Shown: positions 30,396 through 39,623 of the stretch, piece by piece
Layout of the letters: every line of letters starts with the position of its first letter
Position numbering within the stretch: position 1 is the first letter of the stretch
Made by a program: the position numbers and the translations under genes
Notes under the pieces: generated by a model
The model's input: the letters and a program-made list of their open reading frames with translations, nothing else
The model's database searches: none
What the model was told of the DNA's origin: nothing
Assembly: GCA_937907415.1 (NCBI GenBank)
Contig: CALCHY010000037.1
Span: 1-50,602, forward strand
Origin: an uncultured Trueperaceae bacterium
GTDB lineage: Bacteria > Deinococcota > Deinococci > Deinococcales > Trueperaceae
Reading direction: 5' to 3'
DNA length: 50,602 nucleotides

Positions 30396-31280
30396 ATGTT
30401 CCGCGCACGCGTTCCGGCCAGCAGCGCCAACCTCGGGCCGGGTTTCGACGCCCTCGGGCTCGCCCTCGACCTTCAACTCGAAGTCACGTTAGAAGAAGCC
30501 GCTAGCGATTCGTTCAGTTACCGCGGCCGCGATAGCGTGCCAGAGACACCAGACAACCTCGTGCACCGCGGCTTCCGCGCCGCCTACCAACGACTAGGAC
30601 TGACTGCCCCGACGGTAGCGCTAAGCGTCGTGAACCCCATCCCACTCGCGCGCGGTCTCGGCTCATCGTCCGCTGCGCTAGTCGCCGGCGCTGCCCTCGC
30701 CGACGCCATGACGAACGGTGCGCTTGGCAGGCGCGGCGTTTTCGAGCTCACTGCCGCCCTCGAAGGTCACCCCGACAACGTCGGGCCCTGCGTGTTCGGC
30801 GGCTTTACCGTCGCGGCAAGTGACGAGACGGGCGCCTTCCTCGAGGCCGCCCTGCCCGTGCCCGCCGGTTGGCGCTTCCTGTTCGGCGTGCCAGCCTTCG
30901 AGCTGTCCACGGCGGAAGCGCGGGCCGCATTGCCAGACAGTTACAGCCGCCGCGACGTCGTCCTGACCGCCTCTCGCGCGGCCCTGTGGGTGGCGGCCGT
31001 TGCCCTCGAGCGTCCGGAACTGCTGCGCACGGCAGCCCTCGACGTCATTCACCAACCGTACAGGGCAAGCCTCGTCCCAGGGTTCACCGCGGCCATCACG
31101 GCGTTGCGTGAGGCCGGCGCTTACGCTGCCTTCCTCTCCGGCGCTGGTCCGACGGTTGGGGCGGTCGTCGACGCCGCCGTGCTGCCGTCCTGCCGCGCCA
31201 ACCTCGAGGCGTTCGTTGGGGCGGGTGGCGAGGTGCTCGAGCTAGGCGCCGCGGCCGGTTACGTAACGGAGCGTTACTGA
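30396..31280 (+). CDS. thrB: Homoserine kinase
   Basis: The 294-residue GHMP kinase has the homoserine-binding start FRARVPASSANLGPGFDALG, the ATP loop PLARGLGSSSAALVAG near residue 85, HPDNVGPCVFGG and a final SGAGPTVGAVVD. It makes O-phosphohomoserine for threonine synthesis. The frame is open from a GTG at 30387, but the -10 box geometry supports the ATG at 30396. Its stop codon overlaps the tsaD start by one base (TGATG). No other thr gene is in the window. Confidence 0.94.
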   Translation: MFRARVPASSANLGPGFDALGLALDLQLEVTLEEAASDSFSYRGRDSVPETPDNLVHRGFRAAYQRLGLTAPTVALSVVNPIPLARGLGSSSAALVAGAALADAMTNGALGRRGVFELTAALEGHPDNVGPCVFGGFTVAASDETGAFLEAALPVPAGWRFLFGVPAFELSTAEARAALPDSYSRRDVVLTASRAALWVAAVALERPELLRTAALDVIHQPYRASLVPGFTAAITALREAGAYAAFLSGAGPTVGAVVDAAVLPSCRANLEAFVGAGGEVLELGAAAGYVTERY

Positions 31281-32290
31281 TGCCCGGCCCCGCCGAGTCC
31301 AAGGGCGGCGCCCCCCTCGTCCTCGGCATCGACACCTCGTGCGACGACACCGGCGTTGGGGTGGCAAGAGGCCCAGTTGTCCTCGCGAACGTGGTCGAGT
31401 CGCAGACGGCGCTGCACGCGCGTTTCGGCGGCGTCATGCCGGAACTCGCGAGCCGCGAGCACCTCGAGGTGATCGCTGACGTCGCGCAGCGTGCCTTGGC
31501 CGAGGCAGGCGTGACACTGGCAGACTTAGGCGCGGTGGCGGCCACGCGCGGGCCAGGCCTCGTCGGCGCGCTCCTCGTTGGGCTCAGTTACGGCAAGGCC
31601 CTCGCTTGGGGCCTCGGGGTGCCGTTCGTACCCGTTCACCACCTAGAGGGGCACCTGGCGGCGGCAGGCGGCGCAGAGCCTCCGTTCATCGCGCTCCTAG
31701 CGTCCGGCGGGCACACGGCGCTGTTCGCTGTCCACGCCTGGGGCCAGGTGGAGGAGCTCGGCCGCAGTCGTGACGACGCTGCTGGCGAGGCGTTCGACAA
31801 GGTGGCGCGGCTGCTCGGCCTCGGTTATCCGGGTGGCGCGGCCCTAGCGCAGCTAGCCGCCACTGGCGACGACCAGGCACTATCTCTGCCGCAGCCGATG
31901 CAGGGCCACAAGGGGCTCGACTTCTCGTTCAGCGGCCTCAAGACGGCCGTTGCCCTGTTGCTTGAACGCCAACCAGACGCGCGGCCAGCGGACGTTGCCG
32001 CCAGCTTCGAACGCGTGGTGGTCACCTCGCTAGTCAACGGCGCGGCGCGCGCCCTCAGCCAGACGGGCATGCAGCGACTCGTCGTGGCGGGTGGCGTGGC
32101 GGCCAACGCTAGGTTGCGACGCGAGTTCGCGGCCGCGGGCATCGACGTTGCCTTCCCCCCGCCGGCGCTAGCCACCGATAACGGCGCGATGATCGCGCTG
32201 GCCGGTGGGCAGAGGCTAGCAAGTGGCCGCTTGCCGCCCGCGCCCTTCACCGCTGACGCGGAACCGTACCTGCCACTCGTTGGCGCCTAA
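31280..32290 (+). CDS. tsaD: tRNA N6-adenosine threonylcarbamoyltransferase
   Basis: The 336-residue ASKHA protein has the start LGIDTSCDDTGVGV, the metal-binding HHLEGH near residue 119, GRSRDDAAGEAFDKVARLLGLGYPGG, FSFSGLKTAV, and VVAGGVAANARLR. It transfers threonylcarbamoyl to A37 of ANN-decoding tRNAs, with TsaB and TsaE encoded elsewhere. It is translationally coupled to thrB by a TGATG overlap. Its stop codon overlaps the convergent stop of the CBS-like membrane gene. Confidence 0.95.
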   Translation: MPGPAESKGGAPLVLGIDTSCDDTGVGVARGPVVLANVVESQTALHARFGGVMPELASREHLEVIADVAQRALAEAGVTLADLGAVAATRGPGLVGALLVGLSYGKALAWGLGVPFVPVHHLEGHLAAAGGAEPPFIALLASGGHTALFAVHAWGQVEELGRSRDDAAGEAFDKVARLLGLGYPGGAALAQLAATGDDQALSLPQPMQGHKGLDFSFSGLKTAVALLLERQPDARPADVAASFERVVVTSLVNGAARALSQTGMQRLVVAGGVAANARLRREFAAAGIDVAFPPPALATDNGAMIALAGGQRLASGRLPPAPFTADAEPYLPLVGA

Positions 32291-32847
32291 CGCACGCTGC
32301 CCCACAGGCCAGCCAAGTACATCTCCTGGGTGACTATCCCCTGCACCTGATTGCCGTCTAGCACGACGACGAGTTGCTCGTGCGCCAGGAGTCGCCGCAG
32401 GTCGGTGACGGCCATGTCAGCCTCGACCTTCACGAGTTCCTCCCATGAGGTAATGCGGTCGTGGTGGAGGCCCGTAACGCCGACAGGCACGCCGCCGTCC
32501 TGCACGATGACGATGCGGTTAGCCATCATCGTCTGCGCCACTTGAGCGGCGTCGACCACCGGCACTTTGGCGGCCGCGCGGCCCGTCGTTGGCGGCAAGA
32601 GCAACCCGAAGCTGAGGAGCGTGGGGCTCGGCAGGCGCAGGGCGCTGCGCACGTAGATGAGCGCGCCAGAGTAGGCGAGCAGGAAGACGATGCCTTCGAG
32701 GATGCCGGCAGCGTTGAAGTCGCCGAAACCGAGGCGACCGCCGCGGCCTAGTGCCCAGAAGAGTAGCAGTGCGATGAGGAGTGCGAAGGCGGCTGCAGCT
32801 GAAGCGCCTAGCAAGGCAGCTACGCGGAGCTGGGCTGGTCGTCTCAC
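32287..32847 (-). CDS. Membrane protein with two TM helices and a CBS-like regulatory domain
   Basis: The 186-residue protein starts with two hydrophobic helices (about residues 8-32 and 49-70). A soluble part with the CBS-pair rhythm follows: AAQVAQTMMANRIVIVQDGGVPVGVTGLHHD, then DLRRLLAHEQLVVVLDGNQVQGIVTQEMY. CBS pairs bind adenine nucleotides. It starts at a GTG that overlaps the nucleotidyltransferase stop codon (GTGA), so the two are coupled and may act together. It could be a membrane tether or a sensor for that enzyme. The assignment of CBS is by pattern only. Confidence 0.7.
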   Translation of the reverse strand: MRRPAQLRVAALLGASAAAAFALLIALLLFWALGRGGRLGFGDFNAAGILEGIVFLLAYSGALIYVRSALRLPSPTLLSFGLLLPPTTGRAAAKVPVVDAAQVAQTMMANRIVIVQDGGVPVGVTGLHHDRITSWEELVKVEADMAVTDLRRLLAHEQLVVVLDGNQVQGIVTQEMYLAGLWGSVR

Positions 32848-33656
32848 GGGTCCCTCCTGAGGGCAAGTACCGGCATCTCGGGCGAGATCGTGCCCGGCAA
32901 GTGAGCGGGATCGTCGACGTCTGCCGCAACGCAGGCGTCCGACGTTGGCAAGGCGCGGGCGGGGGCGGCGAGTAGCGCGCTGACGCGGGCTTCGAGTCGG
33001 GCTATGCGCGCCTGGCCGCTAAGCAGCTGAAGGAGAGTGCCGAGCCCCACGATGTTGGCCAGGGCGAACGGGTTCTTGCGGCCACGGAAGAGCCGGTCGA
33101 TGAACGGGAGTAGCGCTGGCACGACGTCGCGGCGCAGCAAGACGATGTTGCCCCCCGTGAAGCGCCCGTCCGCCAGGTTGGCGTAGGTGCGCTTCTGCTG
33201 CGGGAACTGGGCCGTGGCGTCCGCCTCGCTCACCACCGGGTAGACGACTTGCGCCTTCCGCCCGTCGGCGCCGACCAACTCGCTGGCAGCGCCGACGAAG
33301 CGCGCGACGGCCGCGCTCGTCAGCCACGGGATGTCAGCGGTAACGAGCAGCACGTCGTCCGTGGCGTCCGGCTCCGCCAAGGCGGCGCCGAGTCCGAGCG
33401 CCAACGAGTCGACCAACCTGTTACCAGCTGGTACGTTCACGTCGTACAACCCCTCGAACTGGCCGTGAGTTTCCCCAACGTACACGACGCGGTCTATTAC
33501 GCCAGACTCACGTAGCGCGGCGAGGACGTACTCGCCGAGCGCCCTGCCCCCGAGTGGCACTAGTGCCTTGCTTGGCACGCCGAGCGTCCGCGCCAGGCGG
33601 TCGCTACTGCCGCCACCTGCGAGCACGATGGCGACCCGCTTGCCTGGTTCTTGCAT
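32844..33656 (-). CDS. MobA-like / NTP_transf nucleotidyltransferase
   Basis: The 270-residue protein has the GT-A nucleotidyltransferase start VAIVLAGGGSSDRLARTLGVPSKALVPLGG, an SDRLARTLG region for the nucleotide, and the metal-binding DVLLVTADIPWL. The family includes molybdenum cofactor guanylyltransferases and sugar-1-phosphate nucleotidyltransferases. The substrate cannot be told. The C-terminal third (LANIVGLGTLLQLLSGQ...) is helical. TAGAAT 6 bases before the ATG supports the start. Coupled by a 4-base overlap to the CBS-like membrane gene. Confidence 0.8.
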   Translation of the reverse strand: MQEPGKRVAIVLAGGGSSDRLARTLGVPSKALVPLGGRALGEYVLAALRESGVIDRVVYVGETHGQFEGLYDVNVPAGNRLVDSLALGLGAALAEPDATDDVLLVTADIPWLTSAAVARFVGAASELVGADGRKAQVVYPVVSEADATAQFPQQKRTYANLADGRFTGGNIVLLRRDVVPALLPFIDRLFRGRKNPFALANIVGLGTLLQLLSGQARIARLEARVSALLAAPARALPTSDACVAADVDDPAHLPGTISPEMPVLALRRDP

Positions 33657-33662
33657 GGGCGG

Positions 33663-33668
33663 ATTCTA
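33663..33668 (-). promoter_or_regulatory. Leaderless -10 box of the nucleotidyltransferase gene
   Basis: TAGAAT on the minus strand ends 6 bases before the ATG at 33656. Confidence 0.55.
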
Positions 33669-33683
33669 CCGCGCCGCCACGAA

Positions 33684-33717
33684 CGTGGCCCGCCGCGCAG
33701 TTGCGCAGCGGGCCACG
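33684..33717 (-). terminator. Strong hairpin after the PEGA gene
   Basis: Two 16-base arms with a single mismatch surround a 2-base loop (33700-33701). It starts 21 bases after the stop codon of the PEGA gene. No T run follows on the minus strand. Confidence 0.55.
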
Positions 33718-33738
33718 ACGGTTACCTGCAGCTTGGCG

Positions 33739-34968
33739 TTAGAAGCGTGACTGGCGGACGTTCAGTTCCGCGTCGCGGCCAGCGCTGACGTTGAAGGTCG
33801 TCACGTAGGTGGCGTAGCCGGGGGCAACGACGACGAGCTCGTGCCTGCCTGGCGCGACGTCGGTGACCTGCAGGCGGCCGCTGCCGTTGGGCAGCATGCC
33901 GACTTGGCGGCCGTCGATGAACACCACTGCGCCACCGATGTTGCCTTGGATGGTCACGGAGGCGTTCTGAGCGCGGAGCTGGGCGTTGACGCTGCGGTTC
34001 TCACCGCTGCGGGCGTCGAAGCTCACGGAAGTCGACTGGTAGCCGGCCAAGTCGAAGCGCGCCGTGTAGCTGCCAGCCTCGAAGCGGACCTGCCCTGTCG
34101 GCGTGGTGCCGACGTAGTTGCCGTTCACGTAAACGTCCGCGCCGCTAGGGGAGCTGGTGAACGAGACGGTGCCCGCTCGGCGCTGTTGTGAGAGGCGGGC
34201 GCTGACGCTCTGCGTCTGGCCGGCGCGCACGTCGACCGTGGTGGTGAACGTGTCGTAACCGTCGCGCTCGATGCTCACGTTGTGCCGACCGATGGCCGCG
34301 CCGAAGCTCAGTGGGGTGTAGCCGATGAAGGTCCCGTCAAGGTAGACGGACGCACGGCTAGGGTTGGACTGGAAGTCGATGTTGCCGAACTGCGGTTGGG
34401 ACGGTTGGGTGCCGACGTTGTAAAGCACCGTGTCCGTGACCCAGTCGTTCTGCGTGACGGGGCGCACGACGATGGCGAAGCTCTGGATGAAACCCTGCTC
34501 GCCGATGGTGCTCTGCGCGAACAAGTCACCTTCGCGCTGGAAACGGGCGAGGGTGGACGTGTCGAGCTGCGACTTGCTGGCGATGGCGATGACCTTCGAG
34601 AGGCCGAGCGGCGGCGCGATGTTGAAGACGTAGCGTGCGCCAGCTGGTGGGAAGGTGCGGGTCTCGTTGGCGTTCACGTAGTTGGAGTTGTCGTAGCTGT
34701 TAGGGAAGATCTGGGTGATCTCGCCGTTAGGCCGCACGTCGAAGACGTAGATCCACGAGGACGCGTCGGGGCGGACGCTGATCTTTATCTCCTCGCCGAC
34801 CTGGTAGGTGGGCGTTCCTTGCCCTGATGTGTCGCGGTCCAACCAGACCTGCACCCCGAAGGATGGCGCTGGGTTGACGACGATTGCCTGAGGGCTCACT
34901 ACGAAGCCTTGCGCGAATACCGTTGATGCTAGCCCGAGTAGCAGGATGGCTCCGAAGAGTCTCTTCAT
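33739..34968 (-). CDS. Secreted DUF4384 / triple PEGA-domain envelope protein
   Basis: The 409-residue protein has a clear signal peptide (KRLFGAILLLGLASTVFA). A DUF4384-type domain follows at about residues 40-185 (EEIKISVRPDASSWIYVFDVRPNGEITQIFPN). Three PEGA repeats follow, at about 194-262, 264-330 and 334-405. Each has the pattern of strand, VYLDG or VYVNG or VFIDG, then PGRH or GSY and a GY turn. PEGA domains are surface or periplasmic modules that probably bind the cell wall or S-layer. GGGGG precedes the ATG and TGC-TAGGCT (34991-34996 on the minus strand) is a likely -10, giving a short leader. Confidence 0.88.
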   Translation of the reverse strand: MKRLFGAILLLGLASTVFAQGFVVSPQAIVVNPAPSFGVQVWLDRDTSGQGTPTYQVGEEIKISVRPDASSWIYVFDVRPNGEITQIFPNSYDNSNYVNANETRTFPPAGARYVFNIAPPLGLSKVIAIASKSQLDTSTLARFQREGDLFAQSTIGEQGFIQSFAIVVRPVTQNDWVTDTVLYNVGTQPSQPQFGNIDFQSNPSRASVYLDGTFIGYTPLSFGAAIGRHNVSIERDGYDTFTTTVDVRAGQTQSVSARLSQQRRAGTVSFTSSPSGADVYVNGNYVGTTPTGQVRFEAGSYTARFDLAGYQSTSVSFDARSGENRSVNAQLRAQNASVTIQGNIGGAVVFIDGRQVGMLPNGSGRLQVTDVAPGRHELVVVAPGYATYVTTFNVSAGRDAELNVRQSRF

Positions 34969-35065
34969 GACCTGCCCCCTTTCTCGCTGAAGCCTAGCAC
35001 CGTGCTCCTGACTGGCATGATGGGGGCCTTAAAGCCTTCTTCATGGAATGAGGGCCGCCTCCGGA

Positions 35066-35071
35066 TAACAT
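35066..35071 (+). promoter_or_regulatory. Leaderless -10 box of the LolA-like gene
   Basis: TAACAT ends 6 bases before the ATG at 35078, favouring this start over the in-frame ATG at 35120. Confidence 0.45.
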
Positions 35072-35077
35072 CGGCTC

Positions 35078-35818
35078 ATGCAGACACCTACTCGTGAACC
35101 CGCTTGGCGAGCCCGCTTCATGCGCCGCGCCGCTGCAATGGTGGCAGTTCTTGCGTTGGCGGCGTCGCCGGCGCTAGCGCAGGCCCTCGACGTCGACACC
35201 GTCTTGGCCAACGTAACGGCCGCGGCACGCGCACTCCAGGACGCCTCGTTCCTGCTCACGGGCAAGCTAGTAGACACCGACGGCACTACCATCACCCTCG
35301 AGATCGAGATCGAGGTCGTCCCGCCGGAGAGCCTGGCGCGGGCGTACATCGTGCAGCCGGACGCCCTCGCGGACAACGAGATAGTCCTGGACGGCCCCGC
35401 CGTATACAACTACACGTTCCTGACGAACCAGGTGATGGTCTTCGACGCCGACGATCCGGACGCCCTCGGTGGGCTGTTACCCAAGGGCGAGGACGGTGCC
35501 AGCGCCGAGATCTCGCTCGACCTTGGCACCATCTTCGCGGGTTACGACGCCAGCCTCGACTCAGTTGAGAAGGGCGCGAACGGCGACGTCTACGTCGTGA
35601 AGTTCGCCAACAAGGACCCGAGTGCCCTGGTGCTCGACGTCACGGCGCGGATCGACGCCTCAGACTGGCTGCCGCGCCAACTGGTGTTCATGCAGGCCGA
35701 CGGCCACGTGCTGGCGGAACTCAACGCCGAGAACCTCGAGATCGACACTGGCCTCGACCCGGCTAAGGTGAGGCAACTCCCGGCGGACGCCGAAGTCATA
35801 GACAATCGCCACCGCTGA
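35078..35818 (+). CDS. LolA-like lipoprotein-carrier family protein, secreted
   Basis: The 246-residue protein has a signal peptide with a long basic n-region (hydrophobic core MVAVLALAASPALA, cut near residue 35). A single domain of alternating strands follows, in the LolA/LppX unclosed-barrel pattern: an initial helix VDTVLANVTAAARALQDASFLLTG, EIEVVPPESLARAYIVQP, and IVLDGPAVYNYTFLTNQVMVFDAD. It should carry lipid or lipoprotein in the periplasm. The rest of the Lol system is not in the window. It is convergent with fumC. Confidence 0.75.
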   Translation: MQTPTREPAWRARFMRRAAAMVAVLALAASPALAQALDVDTVLANVTAAARALQDASFLLTGKLVDTDGTTITLEIEIEVVPPESLARAYIVQPDALADNEIVLDGPAVYNYTFLTNQVMVFDADDPDALGGLLPKGEDGASAEISLDLGTIFAGYDASLDSVEKGANGDVYVVKFANKDPSALVLDVTARIDASDWLPRQLVFMQADGHVLAELNAENLEIDTGLDPAKVRQLPADAEVIDNRHR

Positions 35819-35842
35819 CCGACCCCTAGGCCGGCCGCTGGC

Positions 35843-37225
<1,383 letters not shown>

Positions 37226-37370
37226 CGGTCTTGCCTCCATATGGACGCGGTGAGCGCTTGCGGCCACCGCGGGCTGCTCCCATGCTACCTACTACCGCCC
37301 AAGCGCCTCCCCCAGTGAGAACCGCGCGCGAGGAACCGCGCCTGCACCCCGGCGACCCAGAAGCTTGGAG

Positions 37371-38351
37371 CTAGGGCTTGAGCGCGAAGCGGAGTGCCGG
37401 CGCCATGCCGTTACGCCAGTTGGTCCAGTTATGTCCGGCGTGGCGCTCGACCATGGCCGTTTCGACCCCGCGCGCCTCGAGCGCAGCGTGAACGCTGCGG
37501 TTGATGTCGGTCAGCCACTCGATGGTGCCGACCTCGAGGTACCAACGCGCAGGCAGCTCCGTCTGCCGATTGCGGAGCCGCTCGAGCAGCCGCGAGTTAC
37601 GGGTCGCGTAGTACTCCTTGTGCTCCGGCTCGCCGAGGAACGCGCCGGAGAACGTAACGACGCTGGCGGCCAGATCCGGTCGTGCCAGCGCGGCGTTGGC
37701 CGATGCCAACCCGCCTAAGCTCGCCCCGAGCCACACGTTCTCACCCGTGCCTGGCCCAACGGCCTCGACCGCAGGTAGCAGCTCAGCCAACAAGAACTCC
37801 AGGTAGGCGTCCGAGTAGCCGTACTCCTCGCGCCTGTCGACGGGTTCCACGAACGCGTACCGCGCTGGTCGCGCTTCGCCGCGGGCTACCAGCGCCTCGC
37901 CGACGAGGTGGATGCCGGCCAGGCGGTCGAAGGCCACGCCGTCTTGCACGACCACGAGCGGTAGTGGCGTGCCCTCATGCCCGCTCGGGGTGTAGACGTT
38001 AACGCGGCGCAACTGGCCGCCAAGCGCGGCGCTCGTTAGCCGCAAGCGGTCGCGCTGCCCGCGCTCGAGCTCTCTGTCTGGCGTCGAGAACGGATCGGGT
38101 CGGTAATCGGGGCCGCTCAGCGCGCTGGCGCTCGGGTACCACGGGTTGTCCGCCTTGACACCGTTGCTAGGGTCGGCGCGCAGCTTGCCTTGGGCATCAA
38201 CGAAGCCGTACTCGAAGTAACCGTCGTCTGGCACCTCGAAGTCAACGGTCGGCGTTTCGCTCGGTTCTAGCGGTACTGGTGCGCGCTCCATGTCCGTGTC
38301 GTCTGAAGCTAGTTGCTGCGCCCAATCGGGGACGGCGACAGTCACTCTCAT
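37371..38351 (-). CDS. Alpha/beta-hydrolase esterase, enterochelin-esterase-like
   Basis: The 326-residue protein has an N-terminal beta domain (residues 1-90, with YFEYGFVDAQGKLRADPSN) like the early-set domain of Fes-type esterases. A catalytic domain with RVNVYTPSGHEG, nucleophile GASLGG, and the C-terminal His in RHAGHNWTNWRNG follows. It has no signal peptide, so it is cytosolic. Substrate could be a siderophore ester, but no siderophore genes are here. The leaderless TAGACT box supports the ATG; it is divergent from the PatB-like gene. Confidence 0.85.
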   Translation of the reverse strand: MRVTVAVPDWAQQLASDDTDMERAPVPLEPSETPTVDFEVPDDGYFEYGFVDAQGKLRADPSNGVKADNPWYPSASALSGPDYRPDPFSTPDRELERGQRDRLRLTSAALGGQLRRVNVYTPSGHEGTPLPLVVVQDGVAFDRLAGIHLVGEALVARGEARPARYAFVEPVDRREEYGYSDAYLEFLLAELLPAVEAVGPGTGENVWLGASLGGLASANAALARPDLAASVVTFSGAFLGEPEHKEYYATRNSRLLERLRNRQTELPARWYLEVGTIEWLTDINRSVHAALEARGVETAMVERHAGHNWTNWRNGMAPALRFALKP

Positions 38352-38357
38352 GCGGGG

Positions 38358-38363
38358 AGTCTA
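38358..38363 (-). promoter_or_regulatory. Leaderless -10 box of the esterase gene
   Basis: TAGACT on the minus strand ends 6 bases before the ATG at 38351. Confidence 0.5.
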
Positions 38364-38401
38364 GCTCGGGGCGCCTCCTGGCCGGGGTAGCGCGGCGGGG
38401 T

Positions 38402-38407
38402 TAGACT
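38402..38407 (+). promoter_or_regulatory. Leaderless -10 box of the PatB-like gene
   Basis: TAGACT ends 6 bases before the ATG at 38414. The two identical boxes here point away from each other. Confidence 0.5.
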
Positions 38408-38413
38408 CGGCGA

Positions 38414-39580
38414 ATGACGCATGACCGCTACGATGACCTCTCGCTATCTGCGCTCCAGGCCAGGCCTGGCGCCAAGTGGCGTCACTTCCCACCCGACGTG
38501 TTGCCCCTGTGGGTCGCAGAGATGGACTTCCCCCTCGCTGACGCCGTCAAGGACGCCATCACGGCTAGCTTGCAGGCGGATGACCTCTGTTACCCAGTCG
38601 CCAAGGGCGTCCCTGACCTGCGCGAGGCGGTAGCTGAGCGGCTCACAGCCAAGCACGGCCTCAAGCTGCAGGCGGAGAACGTCGAGCCGCTCGCGACTAC
38701 CGGCACCGGCCTCAACTTGGCGACACGCGCCTTCGCAGGGCCTGGCGACGAGGTGCTGCTCCTCACGCCCCTCTACCCGCCGTTCAAGAACGCCGTCGAG
38801 ACGGCGGGCCGCGTACCAGTAGAGGTCGAGTTGCGCCGCGAGGACCAAGGTTACGTCATCGACTTCGACGCGCTCGAAGCCGCAGTCACGCCAGCCACGC
38901 GCATGCTCATGCTGTGCAGCCCTCACAACCCCATCGGGAAGGTGTTCACGCGCGCCGAACTCGAGGGCCTCGCTGACTTCGCGCTGCGCCACAACCTGTG
39001 GATCGTGAGTGACGACCTGCACGCCGACCTGCTGTTCGACGGCAAGCACGTGCCCATCGCGAGCCTCGCGCCCGCGGTAGCGGCACGCACCGTCACGCTG
39101 TACGGGCCAACCAAGGCCTTCAACATCCCCGGCCTGAAGATCTCGTTCGCCGTATCGAACAACCCGGCGCTGCTCAAGCGCCTCACGGCCGTCGGCCGCG
39201 GCCTCGTGCCGGGCCCCAACGTCCTCGCCCAGGTCGCCACGGTCGGCGCTTACCGGCACGGCGACGCGTGGCTGGCGGACACTCTCGCGTACCTACGCGG
39301 CAACCGCGATCTGCTCATCGATTACGTCAGGGAGCACCTACCGCAGGTCGCCGTTCACGTTCCGGCCGCCACCTACCTCGGTTGGCTCGACATGCGCGGC
39401 ACCGACCTTGGCGCCAAGCCTGGTGCGGCACTTGCCGAGCGGGCCAAGGTCGGCCTGAACGAGGGCGCAGACTTCGGCGCTGGCGGGGAAGGCTTCGTGC
39501 GGCTCAACTTCGCCACCTCGCGCGCCATCTTGCAAGAGGCGCTCGAGCGCATGGCCGCCACCATCAACCAGCGGGCCTGA
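38414..39580 (+). CDS. MalY/PatB-family PLP-dependent cystathionine beta-lyase
   Basis: The 388-residue fold-type-I enzyme has the PatB-type start KWRHFPPDVLPLWVAEMDFPLADAV, TTGTGLNLATRAF, CSPHNPIGKVF and the PLP lysine in YGPTKAFNIPGLKISFAV. It should cleave cystathionine or other cysteine conjugates to give pyruvate and ammonia. A transaminase role is less likely but cannot be ruled out. The start is fixed by the TAGACT box. The methyltransferase gene follows after 43 bases with its own strong Shine-Dalgarno site. Confidence 0.93.
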   Translation: MTHDRYDDLSLSALQARPGAKWRHFPPDVLPLWVAEMDFPLADAVKDAITASLQADDLCYPVAKGVPDLREAVAERLTAKHGLKLQAENVEPLATTGTGLNLATRAFAGPGDEVLLLTPLYPPFKNAVETAGRVPVEVELRREDQGYVIDFDALEAAVTPATRMLMLCSPHNPIGKVFTRAELEGLADFALRHNLWIVSDDLHADLLFDGKHVPIASLAPAVAARTVTLYGPTKAFNIPGLKISFAVSNNPALLKRLTAVGRGLVPGPNVLAQVATVGAYRHGDAWLADTLAYLRGNRDLLIDYVREHLPQVAVHVPAATYLGWLDMRGTDLGAKPGAALAERAKVGLNEGADFGAGGEGFVRLNFATSRAILQEALERMAATINQRA

Positions 39581-39623
39581 CCACGAAGACCGGCGGCCGC
39601 ATTCACCTTCGGAGGCGAGGCAC

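Noticed and set aside
29586..30476. A 296-codon minus-strand frame inside the NAD(P)HX repair gene and thrB
   Set aside because: It crosses two well-supported genes and reads as low-complexity Ala/Pro/Ser; it is a shadow of GC-rich third positions.
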